A stretch of DNA of 64,000 bases from NCBI GenBank assembly GCA_965649825.1, contig OZ287705.1, positions 496,001 through 560,000 on the forward strand. The letters are read 5' to 3'. Source of the stretch: Penicillus capitatus. Lineage: Eukaryota; Chlorophyta. Of this stretch, positions 1-12,036 are shown piece by piece (the stretch's first letter is position 1; every line of letters starts with the position of its first letter). The position numbers and the translations under genes were made by a program. The notes below the pieces were generated by a model. The model was not told the DNA's origin and ran no database searches. It saw only the letters and a list, made by a program, of their open reading frames with translations.

Positions 1-277
1 CTGTTTCGTATTTTTCCTCAGTTTGATAGTAGCATCTGCTTTACTCTTGACTCGCCTTTGAACTGCTCGACCCTCCCCCACCGCGTTACACATTTCGTTT
101 CCTCTCCTTGAACCTCTGTCTGGTTTAGTGTGCTTCTTGTACCGTCGAATGAATCCCTTCGCCTCTCCTAGCCGCAGTAAGTAGCTACGAGGCATATCAA
201 AACGGAATGTGTCTCTCTTGTCTCGCCTTCAACGCAGCCTCGTTCGCATTCGCGTCCCTCACCGTGTCTGTTTGCAG
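1..277. other. no supported gene (5' flank)
   Basis: No reading frame here has support from a paralogue. A pyrimidine-rich stretch ending in 'tttgcag' at 271-277 looks like a splice acceptor for the next gene, so an upstream exon or the start codon of that gene may lie here or before the window. Confidence 0.4.
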
Positions 278-1513
278 ACGCAAATGGGGCAGACGGGTCG
301 TCGTCGGCTCTCGAGAATGATGGGTAAGTGTTGCACCGGTGGCTCTTCTTATTTGTGTTTACAAGTAGAGTGGGCGGCCAGCGAACGTTACGTCAGTCCG
401 TTGAAAACGAAGTTGAGTTACATCCTCTGGGGAGGGATGAGTCGTCTCCGCGCGATTCAGAAATCTCGACATTCGAGAGCCGAACGCCAACGTCGGAGGA
501 GTTTCGTCGAGGCAGCGGTACAGCATCTCACTCAGTCTGCGCACAGATGCGAAGCACAGCGGCGCACTCGGTACCGCATACCAACGGCGGTATTGTAACG
601 CATGTGCAAACGAGCACAACGACACGCCAAGATGCATCCACAAGTCCGAGTACACGAATGGCCACGGGACACGCCTTACAGCCAACGACTCAACAAGCAG
701 CCCACACATATTCTCCTGAACCAGTGAGACGTCAGCCATGGTCGGATGCGAGAGTGATATATGGTGTTCTAACAGGACGACAGACTAAACGAGATTCTGG
801 AAATGGAAAGGCAGAATCTGCGACGGAATGAAGAGCTAGTTCGTCGGATTGAAATGCTATATCTTCAGACTCTAATGCAAAGTTTTGGAGATGGCATCTC
901 AGTCGAATACATCAAGACCGAGAACGATGCGTCCTGTCCTTTCCAAGAGAGAGAGGGACAGACGGCATTCATCGATACGAGCTCCGATCTTCCCGGTGGT
1001 GCGTCGTTCTTTGTCCTTCCCATCGGAGAAGTATGCCGCGTGCGTATGGATCTGGAAACGAAAATAGGTCTTCGTCTGTCTCTTCCCATCGCTCAGATCA
1101 TAGACTTCTCGCTTATCGCGCCTGATGGAGAAAGGGTGTCTCAGGGAATGCAAATCACTGAGGACACGGAGACAGGGCGTAGGGTGCTGATGGCTTTGTT
1201 AGATCCTTCCAAGTCCAATTCGCGTTGCATGCGCACGCCGTCGTCATGGTTTGGAACTCTGGACAAGAAGTTTGTTGAACTCAGACGCATCCTTACCATG
1301 CGCACGGAAACCAATCAGGAAGTGGAATATTTTCTTCCCTCGATCTACCTTAGAATTGTGAAGAACAGTCGCATGTGGTGGTACAGACTGAAAGACAGCA
1401 TTAAGCAGCACTGGGCACAGTTGCCTGATAGACTTCGTCGTGTCATAAACTACTTGAAGCAAATCGTCGGCAGTATTGTTAAATCTATTCTTATCACGCA
1501 AGTTGTCACATAG
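278..1513 (+). CDS. FGTLD-domain protein 1, 5' end uncertain
   Basis: Function unknown. Proposed exons are about 278-323, 366-723 and 776-1513; the introns begin GTAAGT (324) and GTGAGA (724). The Ser/Thr-rich middle part is followed by a likely coiled coil (LNEILEMERQNLRRNEELV) at the start of the last exon. The C-terminal domain matches the domain ending the genes at 4.5, 6.5 and 12.0 kb. It has a Leu-Pro stretch then 'SFFVLPIGE', an 'APDGERV' turn, 'ALLDPSKSNS' and the signature 'WFGTLDKKFVEL', then a basic tail with aromatic residues. No kinase domain is visible in the part present. A shorter 22-nt alternative for intron 2 (754-775) keeps the same frame. The last exon is well supported by paralogy; exon 1 is tentative. 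Confidence 0.65.
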
Positions 1514-4314
1514 TACTGCTTGCACTCGTGCTCGAATAATGCCGTGATCAGAAATCCAACAAAATGACACTGGTCCTGTGCTAGTTACTGATTTCTTCGA
1601 AGCGATAGATACAACTTGTTTTGCAGTCAGCCTATTTTTATATGAACATTGACATTTCATTTCATAAACGCCGACCGCATCACGCTATATCGATATCAGA
1701 ACGGTCCATTTCCTGTCCCAAACTGTACATGGATGTCTGTCAAATGATAAACATCCGTGAACCGTTGGGTCAATTGCTGGATGAGAGCGGGTCGTCTCAA
1801 GCGGACTCTGACTTCAATGGGCATCACCCATAGATTTTTTTCCTTTTCTGCCAATCAACTCATCGTCAGTTGCTCACTTACGGCAAAGACAGTTGCACCG
1901 GTGAACTTGAAAGAAATAAGAGATTCGAAACTCGGTGGGGATGAGTGATATTGTGATCGATTTAAGAACACGTTATTGCAGTTAGACTTAAGTTGTTGAC
2001 AGATGGCCTTCGCGTCTCGAAACGCGATCAGACGCGACAGCGATTCTGCCATTCTGGGACCGACTGCGTTCTTCGAATGCAGTGTCCTAAATCACATTCA
2101 CGAGGCGCGGATTTATAGTGGCCTCTTATCGTTCTGCTCTCCCTTCTGCGCCGCGCGAAACTGTGAGATGTGATCAGTACAGATGTCGTCCAAGACAGCT
2201 ACTGGTAGGAACCCATTCGGACAAAGGGACGTGTTAGAGAACGCTTCGGTCGCCGTGTTTGCCAATTCTTTTGCAGTTTGAACGGATACGTCCCATCGCA
2301 ACGCGCAGCAATGCCTTCAAGGTTTGCTGCACGAACATACTGTCCCATAGCAAACGGATAACGTGAGAGATGCAGCTGTCGATGTCGTTGATTTTCCGGT
2401 GACCCACACGAGGAGCAGCATTCTTGCGTTCGACAAGTCATTCTTCTGACTGCACCTGTAAAGCGAAGCTCCTCCATATGCAAGTCCTGCCATCGTCTGG
2501 CGCTGCCATCCGGCATGGATCGCTAGACATCTTCTCCCTAGACGCCTTTGCATTCCGAATCGTATTCCACTGGGTCAGTCATCGCGAACGTGGCTTCTTC
2601 TTTCAGCGTATCTTTTCCTTGTCGTCACGGTGACGATGATCATCGTTGTTGTCGCTTGAATCTTTGTGCGTTCTGGCTCTTAAGCCTCAAAGAAAGCAGA
2701 TCTTTTAAACTCCGGCGTACGCTTTTCAGAACTGCAACTGACCGTGAAGCTCGAACCCTATTTTGAGCCGACCAAGCTGCGTGCGGACGAAGGACAGGTG
2801 TCATTTTCATCAAGACGTTCCATTTGAACAAAATTAACGACGAGACGTGCAGAGGCGTTTCCAAATGAGCATTCATACCAAGACAAAGAGGGCTTCTCGT
2901 GAATTCTGCGATAGGCGAAGGGCCGAGGATCTATCTATATGTCTAAAACACAACCAGACAGATCTTCTTCAGTCGCACAGCGCAGAAAATGGCCCAACTG
3001 GATTCTGCCTTCTCTATCTGTTTTCAGATCCTCTCCTGGAAGAAGGGTTTTTTTTCCTATAGAGCGAGATCCTCCGAAATGCTGGTATCTATGCAAACGC
3101 TTTGCCGTTTCGAATTCAGATGACTACTTGAGGTGGTCATGCGTTCACATCGCTCTTCACTGTCTTATCAATATTGTTGAAGTACTGAGAGATCCTTCCT
3201 CCTCTTCAGTGCATTGTGTGATAAGAAAGGGCTTTGTCCAACCAACTCTCCAAATTGGATCTTAGCCAGAGGAGGGTTGGTTGTGTACGGTGAGAGGTCT
3301 TGTGATCGAATGCGTTTGGCAGTGGATTTCCGGAAAGCGCTTTATTTTCTACGCATTATTCTCCATGAACAGTCTGTTGAACTTTTTTATTTGGCGGAAT
3401 CGACATTACAGAAATGGCCTTTGTTGAGATCTCTGATCTCTTCTCGAGTCTTGTGTCTCTTACTATGACGATGACTGCTGTCAGATGATAATAGATGCAA
3501 AAGCAGTTAGTTCTCTGAAGGGTCAGTGAACATTTACTTGAAGTGTCTTCATCTTGTAAAGATTGACAAGAACGGATTTTCGATTATCGTGTGCAAACTG
3601 TAACCAGGTGGTGAAAGACACCAGTCGAAGAAAGGCTAGTTCCCAAATTGGGCATCAGAACTGCAAGGTCTGCTCTGTTTCTCTATTCTTGATTCATTCG
3701 TTTTCAGTTTATTCGTTGTCCTCGGAGGAGGTACTTGTCAATCACCTATCGTCAACATTTCTATTGAGAAAATGGACAACCGCCTGCGAAGCAGCAGTGA
3801 AAATCATCAAGTTTGACGAAGGTTTGGGTGTGCTTCACCCCTGCGTAATGTCTAGATTCACACCTCTGAGAAATCAAAGCATAGATGTCTTCCATAATGA
3901 CGAGAAACTATTGGCGATTGAACTGCACAAAAACAGAGAATCTTTAATGCATTGCATCTGTGTACAGCCGGTTTCTGCTTTGTGGTGTCACCACTCCATA
4001 GACGATCGAATCCAGTCAATGCTATGTTACGATCTCTGGCTCCAAAAGGAATCCGTCTTCCTTAAATGAAGAAACATCGTGGACAAGTTCAGCTTCGTAT
4101 TCAAAGCTTGCAGAAAGTAGCGACATAACGTTGTCGCATCTTCGAAGGAACGAGCACAGATGTTATGCGACGGGAGGACATGCAATGGTTTCCTGGTTAC
4201 TCTCAGAAAACAGAACGGAGATACGCGTTGTTTTTTCTTCTGGAGTACTGCATACATCAGATACTGTGTGCGGATACGATGTGACATCTTCATGAAGCCA
4301 ATCTACGGACTTTG
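1514..4314. other. long stretch without a supported gene
   Basis: Mostly A+T-richer sequence with short, unrelated reading frames on both strands. The longest is on the plus strand at 3563-4069 (168 codons). It contains Cys pairs (SCANCNQ, NCKVC) and a possible 41-nt intron starting GTCTGC, but has no paralogue in the window and its frame does not continue through that intron. I do not call a gene. Confidence 0.35.
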
Positions 4315-4395
4315 GATACGGCAAGGGGGACCTTTGATACGGCAAGGGGGACCTTTGATACGGCAAGGGGGACCTTTGATACGGCAAGCGGGACC
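4315..4395. repeat. 21-bp minisatellite, four copies
   Basis: Four head-to-tail copies of GATACGGCAAGGGGGACCTTT; the last is diverged and truncated. It lies about 140 bp upstream of the start codon of the gene at 4538, so it is in the promoter or 5' UTR. The unit is seven codons long and all four copies are open, but no coding role is supported. Confidence 0.85.
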
Positions 4396-4537
4396 GCTTT
4401 TATTCTCACTCAGCTTCGCACAGCCAACTTGACCTCAAACTTCACTGCGAAGCAGAAACGGTACTCTGTGAACAACGACTCCAAGGGGAGGTGCATGCAT
4501 CGAACCAACGAAGAGAAGGAGTCGAGCATTCAGGACC

Positions 4538-5840
4538 ATGACGGACGCTTCGACTCCCGCACCCCCGACTGTAAGTCGGCGTACCGCGTTAACCCTCCAC
4601 CGACTCGTTATCTGTGCGGCAGGTGTACAATGCCCAATCTCCTTTCGCCAGTAACATTCTCCCAGAAGAATGGACCTGGCAGCTCGCCTTCAACAACGAC
4701 GTCTCGCTGAAGATGAAAGACGAGTGCTTCCTGAAGTCCAACAACCCTTCGAACCCTTTGCAACTCAGAGACGCGCAAGAGGTCTCACGTTTCTTCGACG
4801 ACTACCTACTCGATCATCCCGTTTCCATCTTCAGACTGGGACAGGACTATCGCCTTCGCTTCGACGTCACCCTGAACAAAGCATCGCGATTCGTCATCGA
4901 TAGAGTCCTCTCCGTCACCGCGGAGCCGCTGGATGCCGATTTCAGCAATGTCGTCGTCGAGCAGCGCTGCAGGGATGGTGCCGTGATGGCCATGGCGCTG
5001 CTGCGACCGTCCAATCGATGTATAAGAAGGACGCTGTCTGAAAATAATACGGGGCGCAGGAGAATCGTCGTAGAAGATGACAGAGACAATTACTTCGGAT
5101 CAGATGAAGACGTGATTGAGGTACCTGCCTCCCACGCTCTCTTCTTCTGCTCAGCTGAAGATCGTCATGTGTAGAGATACGGAGGCCGGTCTCGCGTGGA
5201 TCGTTTCCTGCCCGAGATAGTGGGTCCTCACCTGCAGATCGACATCGATGTGAAGGTATTCGACCACAACTATAGGACAAAACAGTCTTTGAGCGTTGGC
5301 AGAACGTACGGTGCGTTCACAAGGGAGGATGAAGACCTTCCAGACAAACCAATCTATTTGCTAAGATTTAGAGAGCCATTCCAGATCCGTCTTCTGATCT
5401 CGTACGGAGATCAGAGCCAGCTTCCCGTCCACAACCTTGAGTCGATCTCTTGTGTAACACCTAACGGCGGGGTCGTTTCTCTGGACCATGAAATCTTGGA
5501 GGCAGACAGTGTATCGCTCCAAGCCATTGCAACCGTGGACCCGGTGGCTAATGGATTAGAAGATGGTCTCTCCATATGTCCAATGTTTGGGACTCTAGAT
5601 CAGAGGTACCGAAAGGTGACCCTCCAAGTCAAACTCCGCATTGGCCATCATCCAGGCGACACATTGGTAAAGAACTGTGACGTGCATTTTCTGGTAGTTG
5701 GCCCACATCGGAAACTATACTGGTGCAGAATTCAAAGAAGAATCCAATGGGTGTCGTCGCGCATGCCAGATCCCATGAAGAAAGGAATACGTCACTTCCG
5801 CCGTGGAATCTGGAAAGCGCTGGGGTGTGCTGCTGGCTGA
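4538..5840 (+). CDS. FGTLD-domain protein 2 with two domain-like halves
   Basis: Function unknown; about 398 residues. Exons are 4538-4570, 4623-5120 and 5175-5840, all phase 0. The start ATG sits in a good context (GGACCATGACG) and gives MTDASTPAPPT before the first intron (GTAAGT...GGCAG). Exon 2 resembles the first half of the C-terminal domain of the pseudokinase genes (ECFLKSNNPSNP, FFDDYLLDHPVSIFRL) but lacks the signature. Exon 3 carries a more complete copy (DLPDKPIYLLRF, TPNGGVV, CPMFGTLDQRYRKVTL). It may therefore be a duplicated-domain protein. There is no signal peptide or membrane span. Nearest relatives are the C-terminal parts of the genes at 6543 and 12036; a kinase domain is absent. 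Confidence 0.7.
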
Positions 5841-6542
5841 TTGTTGATCACAGAAAGACGTTTTTAGTTAGAGTCATAGCATAGGATCTCTTTCACTCTT
5901 CCTTGACATAACACTTCCATTTGTACTTTAGTGTCATGGTTTAAAAATCTGCATAACACAGAAGTACAAACGCAAGGCGACGAAATCAATAACCGATCAC
6001 TTGAAATGACAGGACCTGAGTCAGATAGATGCCGCGCTGGCCACAACGCAACCAAGGACTCGAATACAGACAGACATACCTGATGGACGATTTGAATACT
6101 CACCCCGGCGACGACGGAAGCACACACTGTTAAGGTCGAGAGCAAAACGCTTCCCACGTGGAATCGACCGTTATCTCTCTGTCACCCAGTGACACTGACG
6201 TCAACAGGCACAGTAAGTCCCCCGTCTTTGAGTTCTCCGCCGCCAATCGTTGTTATCATAGTCTTCCCTGCACACGTCGAACGCGTCGTACTTCGGCAGG
6301 CGAATGTATGCCGACCACTGCCGCGGGCGCGAGTCTGAAGACGCCCATGAACATCCACGGCAAAATGACATTGATTAAAGAACTCGAAGGCGTTCTTCTT
6401 TACCATACTCTTCAAACCAACAACACAACTGAGTGTCGCCTTATCGCATTCACAACCAACTCTCTTCGGCATTTCACACCGTTGCTCTCTGCACATCGCG
6501 CTGGGCGACGAAGTATCGCTGTGTAGGGGGACGAACGCAAAC
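5841..6542. other. intergenic, no supported gene
   Basis: Spacer between two FGTLD genes on the same strand. G+C rises towards its right end, giving overlapping open frames on both strands without paralogue support. It probably holds the 3' end of the left gene and the promoter of the right one. Confidence 0.4.
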
Positions 6543-8797
6543 ATGGACGAAGTATTGCAGTGGGGAGAGGTTGAGACGCACGAGGCGTCGTATGATGACG
6601 TCGGACGACGACGTCTTCGACGACGGAGCCGAACAGGACGCATTTCGGACGCGTGTGGACCTCAACGGGTGGCGAGTTTTTCAGCTGGCTGTCTACGTGC
6701 CAAGCACAGAACCGTTGGCGAGGCCGTCGAAATCGACACAAACGACAACGTGGAGGCGCATCCACAACACCGAGCTCAGTCTTTCTCCTTCCCCGCGAAG
6801 GAACGCCCTGCCTTGGGAATGGTCCATCCGAACGCACAGTGGTCATCTCCATCGCACGACCTTCAACAGAATGACGAATCCCGTGGGCGGAATCTCAACA
6901 GAACGGTACGTGGGTGTTGACCAGGTCACGTGCGTCTGGCTGACAAAGGCGTCGTGCTCTAGAGCGCTCGTCCGCCGATGGCCGCGAGACCGAGGCGCAG
7001 AAGCTGCAAAGAGAACGCGATGTTCGACGCGCTGGTCGATGGATGCGTCTTTGCTGACAGGTCGAGAGATACCCGTCCACAGATGTCATCTCTCATGTGG
7101 TTTGGCATCGGTAGGTACGAGATTGAAGGAAAGCTGTTCGAGGCAAAGCCGCACTGTCGCCTCGCAGTGGATGTCGCCACAGGACAGCGCGTGTTTCTCA
7201 AGTTCTATCCGCCGTCCGGGCGCGAATTCCAGAACGCCATCCGAATGCATCGGGCGTTGCAGACAAAAGCATGCGCGTGCAAGTCAGCCAGCAACTGTCA
7301 CATCATGCGCGTTAAGTACTAGCGCGACCTGTGTGCGTCAGGTTGATCGACACGCTGCCGAACAGGGATGGCTATCCGCCCTGTTTGGTCTTCGAGGCCG
7401 GCGCTTTCACACTGGCGCAGAGATTCGAACGCAGCCGGCCGTCGGCTGTCGAGCAACAGGCGCTCGTCCACTCAGTAAGACATTCGATTGCTGACGCGGT
7501 CGATGTTGATCCTGTTGATCGGTTTAGATTCTGGAGGGCGTTTCGGAGATGCACGCGCAGGGAATCGTTCACGGGAACCTGGACCCGTCGCACATTATGT
7601 GGTTCGCGACGGACTTCAGCTGGAAGCTCGTCAATCTCGACGCGGCCTCGGCCGTCGGTGATCCGGTTCTGCTCGACCACATCACCAGCCGCCGCTACGC
7701 CGCACCTGAGATTCGCCGAGCTATGGAGCAGCGTTCGAAACAGACACGCCTCGAATGCGCGACAGACATGTGGTCCATGGGTCTCATTGCTTTCGAGATC
7801 TTCACAGGTAGGTATCTATCGATTGTCGCATCCACTGAATGAGCGTGCAAAGTGCAGGCGCTACGGTTCGCGAATCTACAGGAGTGCAGAGATACGTCGA
7901 TCGCTTGCTCGACGAATGGACGAAGCAGGAGGAGCGCATTCGCGATGGAAAAGCGACCGGCAGCACGTCGATCGCGACGCCTGAGCACCGAATCCGCGAG
8001 CTCCAGTTCGTGGCGGCGCAGCTGAAGGATCATCCCAAGGACCGAACGACGGCCACACAGGCGTGCGGAGAACAAGACCGTCCGTCCGTTCCCTCGAGCG
8101 TCGCCCTTCCAGTAAACACGCTCAAAAACGTGCGGCGCTGTTTACGCTGATACCCGTCTGATGCATTGTGTGTGGCGGCTAGTTTTACAAAGGCGCCGGA
8201 ATGCTTGCAAGGAGCGACGATGCACTGGAGGAATGGCTGGTCAGCCACATTGCCTGCGAGCATCTTGACGTTTCCGTCTCCGCTGAGCGTTTCGCTTCCG
8301 CCAAGAACGCGACCGCCGTCTTCCACACGAGAGAAACGCAGAAGATGCGGCACTTCTTTGACGATGCCCTTCCTGGGCATCCTATCTACGTCCTGCCCGC
8401 CGGCGAGTGCTTCCGTCTGCGCGTTTCCATCCAATCCGACGGGCTTTTCTTCCATCCTCTTTCCGACATAACCTCAATTGACGCCCAGCTTCCAGACGGC
8501 AAAGCCAATGCGCTGGAGATCTGGCAACAGAAAGAAGGCGACCGACTGACGGCACTGGCACTGCTGGATCCGTCGGCATTCCACTCGGACAAACGCCACG
8601 CAGCTAGGCCGAGATTCGCCGTAACGGACAAGAAGCATGTGCAGCTGACCGTGCGTATGAGGCTGCGACTGGCCGACGGTTATCCGGCTGAGATCTGTTT
8701 GTGCCGTGCTCTACATCTGCACTTCAAGCGCCCTTCGATGAAACTGGATTTTTTGAAAGGACTGACCAAGCACAAAAGAGATTCTGTCAGACGATGA
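6543..8797 (+). CDS. pseudokinase fused to FGTLD domain
   Basis: Protein-kinase fold with catalytic residues replaced, followed by the FGTLD domain. Proposed exons are 6543-6905, 6963-7060, 7115-7282, 7342-7474, 7528-7807, 7858-8111 and 8183-8797; the convergent paralogue (12036-10047) has matching intron positions from the second of these onward. The N-lobe keeps a Lys in 'RVFLKFY' but shows no Gly-rich loop. The catalytic loop reads 'HGNLDPSHIMW' (HRD Asp replaced by Asn). The DFG position reads 'NLD' in 'WKLVNLDAAS'. The C-lobe keeps 'YAAPE' and 'DMWSMGLIAFEIFTG'. The last exon carries the novel domain (HFFDDALPGHPIYVLP, ALLDPSAFHSD, RFAVTDKKHVQLTV) and a basic end. It is likely non-catalytic and used for binding or scaffolding (inference). 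The start ATG is in a good context, but exon 1 has no recognisable domain. Confidence 0.75.
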
Positions 8798-9370
8798 AAC
8801 GACGTATCTTTATTGTCCGTTGTGGGAGTTCTGCCTGCCTCGCTGGACCATCCTGTACAATCTGACGGGTGATAACCTCATGACAACGCAGTCGGCATCA
8901 GTATTGGCCATCAAGCTCAATTCTGTTTCTCTGAATCGTTTGCATTCTCGGAAACCACAACCATTCTTTCTCCCTGGAATTATCCATCCATTGGGCGGCA
9001 ACTCGTATTTTGGCACTATCTTTACTTTTGATAACACAGGCAATTTCATTGACGGCAATCTTCTCAACATTCACGGACGGATGAGACGCCCGATGTGGAC
9101 TTACTTCGCGGGGCAGGCAGAACGGGGAAGAATGAAGTGTCTATCGTGTGCACGTGTCTCTCTCCATACAACCTCGAAAACTGTTATGCTGTAATGAGGT
9201 CAGAGACCGACCGATGGATGATGATGCATGACCGACCGATACCGATCGTTTCGCGACACCACAGGTGGCGAGGCGTTCCTTGTAGGAGATACCACGAAGG
9301 TCATCTGCAAAAACAATGAAGGAAACTGACTAGAATCTGTCAAATCTCATATGTTCCGACACGAGTAGGA
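8798..9370. other. spacer between convergent genes, left part
   Basis: 3' flank of the plus-strand pseudokinase gene. A 124-codon plus-strand frame at 8820-9194 has a sensible composition (GGNSYFGTIFTFDN) but no start context, introns or paralogue, so it is not called. Confidence 0.35.
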
Positions 9371-9451
9371 GGCGGCGTCCTAAGTACTGGACGTCACATC
9401 AGGTCACAGTCAGCGGCGGCGTCTTAAGTACTGGACGTCACATCAGGTCAC
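9371..9451. repeat. two 38-bp direct repeats with TGACGT-like core
   Basis: Two nearly identical copies (one C/T difference) starting GGCGGCGTC at 9371 and 9415, separated by 6 bp. Each contains TAAGTACTGGACGTCACATC, which holds an ACGTCA core like a bZIP/CRE site. A related GTCACATCAGG string occurs just upstream of the TATA-like box at 13395. Position between convergent genes argues against a simple promoter role. Confidence 0.7.
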
Positions 9452-10046
9452 AACACTCTTGGAATCGCTGTCGCTGCCATTCGACGGACGATCGTGCCGC
9501 ACCTGACACACCATTTCGGAAAACTTTGGTCTACGTTAAACTGAGAGCGTCTTTTCACACAATAAACCTCACTATTCATTCACATTCACCTTTCATTGAC
9601 ATCCATTGCTCATCGTGTTGCGTTACGTGCTTTGACACTTTAAACTTCGTTTCTCTAGTAGAGCACTGACGCACGCATCATACATAGGTTATGCATACGG
9701 TCGTCATATGTGTGTCCGTCACTTATGCTTATCAAAACAAAGAGTGACGTCATTGATGTCAGGACAGTCAAACGGATAACATGCTTGAATCGCGAAGGTA
9801 TCGTCGGCTCTATCTCCCACATCTCCGTTCAGCACCGGGATAGAGAGACATCGATGCCGACGAACCTCCGAGTTGAAACCAAAAAACGCGTACGTGCACT
9901 TCAGCAGCAGTCTGTCCATCTCGAACCTTAGCCGCCGAACGACGCGCCGCCTTTCTGCCTCACTCGGGAAACAGCGAACGGTTCATCGTTCGTCGACTGA
10001 AATAAAAGCGAACCAACCCCCCTGCGTCGTGCCACAAAACGTGGCA
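9452..10046. other. spacer between convergent genes, right part
   Basis: Low-complexity A/T-richer DNA up to about 9700, then mixed short frames. The plus-strand frame running into 10739 is the antisense shadow of the minus-strand gene. No independent gene is supported. Confidence 0.4.
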
Positions 10047-12036
10047 TCAGTTCTTGACCTCGTGCTCCTTTCCGTTCTCGAGCATTCCAACCCACCGATG
10101 AAAACGCAGTCGACTGCGCGGATGGACGATCTTGCAGTAGAGCGGTTGGCAGAGATCGACCTCTCGGCGAAACGGCGCACCCAAGAGAATGCGCGCGCGT
10201 ACCGTCAGTCGCACGTACTTGCGGTCGACGAGGCCAAAGTACGGCGAGATGACATGGAGCTTCTTCGACTTGAATTTCGACGGCTGCAACAAGACAACAG
10301 CTTCGACGGTCTTGTCGCGGCGCGTCTGGACCGTCTCCACTTCGACGAGATCGCCATCGGGCGATTCGATCCGCACAGTGACGAAACCTTCGATCGGAAT
10401 CGCCAGTTCCTCCGTCGGCTTGACGCCAAGACGCAGACGGGCGTCGCGTTCGCGGCGCAAGAAGTAAACCGGATGGTCCGGCAAGAAGTCGTCATAGAAT
10501 CGCAGCGTCTCTTCGGCGTCTCTCTGGTGAAAGGGCGTGGCGGGATGACTCGTCTTGAGAAAGCACTCGACTTGAAGGGTCAGCGTCAGATGGTCGCTCA
10601 AAATGTGCAGCCAGCTCACTTCCGGCCAGTGAAAAAGATCGGCGAGTTTCATGCCGCTGTCCGACTGAGGCTGCACACAGTGTCCGTCAGGTGTATCGCG
10701 CCAGAGGCCGATTGGGCGTTACCGATTCAAAGGCGTTGACTCTCTGATAGGTGTCGGTCGCTGAGCGGAAAACGGTGTCCTCGAGTGCCTCCTTTGCCGT
10801 CAGCCGATCGTTCGGTGCGACGCGAACGAGTCCTTGGACGAAACGCAGGTTCTGTTCTTCGTCGCCGTATGCCGATCTGCCTTTCGGATTGGCAGAGAGC
10901 CACCGTCGCGATGCACTCGCGCCGTTTGCCGCGCGGCTTGCCAGTCGCGTCTGTATGGACTCTTCCAGACGGGCAGAATCGTAGACGCGCGAACCTGAGG
11001 ACAGAATCTAGCAACGACGGCGATAATCCCGACCGACCTGTGAACATCTCGAAAGCGATGACGCCGACGGACCACATATCTGCCGATGGTCTGAGCCGCA
11101 CACGTGTCCTGCGTTCCTGAAACGCCCGCATCTGTTCCGGCGCGGCATAGTGCTCGAGGAAAGGCGGCACGACGGACGGCTCGTCGGAATGCGAGGCGTA
11201 GTCCAGATCGACGAGCTTCCAGCAGAAATCCGAACAGAACCACACAATGTTCGACGGACTCAGATTCCCGTGCGTCACGTTCTGACGGTGAAGATCCTCG
11301 ACGGCCTCCAGAATCTAAAAACGATCCGATACCTGCACTTCGATGCATATCTGCATAAGATAGATGCCTACCGAGTAGACAATCGCGCGCTGTTCCATCG
11401 AGTTGGGGTGTCCAGCCGACAGTCGCTCAGCGAGAGAGTAGTTGCCCCTTTCGAAGACCAGACACGGCGGGAAGCGATCGGCCTCGATGTCGACCACGTC
11501 CAAGAGCCTGCAGAAGGAGCGGCTGGCGAAGAGGGCGGTGAGGCGAAGGGTATGACTTGCAGACGTATTTGCTGCGCTGCATACGTCGATGGACTTGAAT
11601 GGCGTTCATCCATTCGTGCGACGACTCGAAGAAGAATTTCAGCACCACGCGACGTGACGTGATGGAATCGGTGGCGTAGCGACAGTGCGGCTGTTCTTGC
11701 GGCTTCTCCTCGTCAATGGTGTACCTAGAAAAGCGACGCCCGTGAGACGCTCTGACAGCGACAGGCGAAGGATGTGGACCTGTCAGCGAAGTGCGTTCCG
11801 GCGACGAGAGACTCCAACTGGACCGTCGGATCGACGACAGCCATTCGATACGTCGGCTGCCGCATCGACATCTGCCCNNNNNNNNNNNNNNNNNNNNNNN
11901 NNNNNNNNNNNNNNNNNNNNNNNNNNNNNNNNNNNNNNNNNNNNNNNNNNNNNNNNNNNNNNNNNNNNNNNNNNNNNTTCTCTCCTGACGACACATCCGC
12001 CAACTCCGTCCCGTTGAAACTCTCGGTAACGCTCAT
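10047..12036 (-). CDS. pseudokinase fused to FGTLD domain, with assembly gap
   Basis: Convergent paralogue of the gene at 6543. Reading leftwards the exons are 12036-11780 (interrupted by the N gap), 11724-11557, 11507-11372, 11314-11038, 10994-10723 and 10670-10047, with good GT-AG borders. It starts MSVTESFNG. The N-lobe keeps Lys in 'RVVLKFFF'. The catalytic loop is 'HGNLSPSNIVW' (Asp to Asn), while the DFG position keeps Asp ('LVDLDYAS'). The C-lobe shows 'HYAAPEQ', 'ADMWSVGVIAFEMFTG' and 'VAPNDRLTAKEAL'. The final exon has the novel domain: 'FYDDFLPDHPVYFL', 'VLLQPSKFKSKK', 'YFGLVDRKYVRLTV'. Catalysis is unlikely because the HRD aspartate is missing, although metal binding through the retained Asp remains possible. 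Cytosolic; partner unknown. Confidence 0.75.
11878..11977. other. assembly gap of 100 N
   Basis: Exactly 100 ambiguous bases, the usual placeholder for an unknown gap size. It interrupts the first exon(s) of the minus-strand pseudokinase gene, so part of that protein's N-terminus is missing. Confidence 0.99.

Noticed and set aside
9873-10739. 288-codon plus-strand open frame, the longest in the first 12 kb apart from the supported genes
   Set aside because: It is antisense to the last exon of the minus-strand pseudokinase-FGTLD gene, whose minus-strand translation aligns with three paralogues. The plus-strand text has none.
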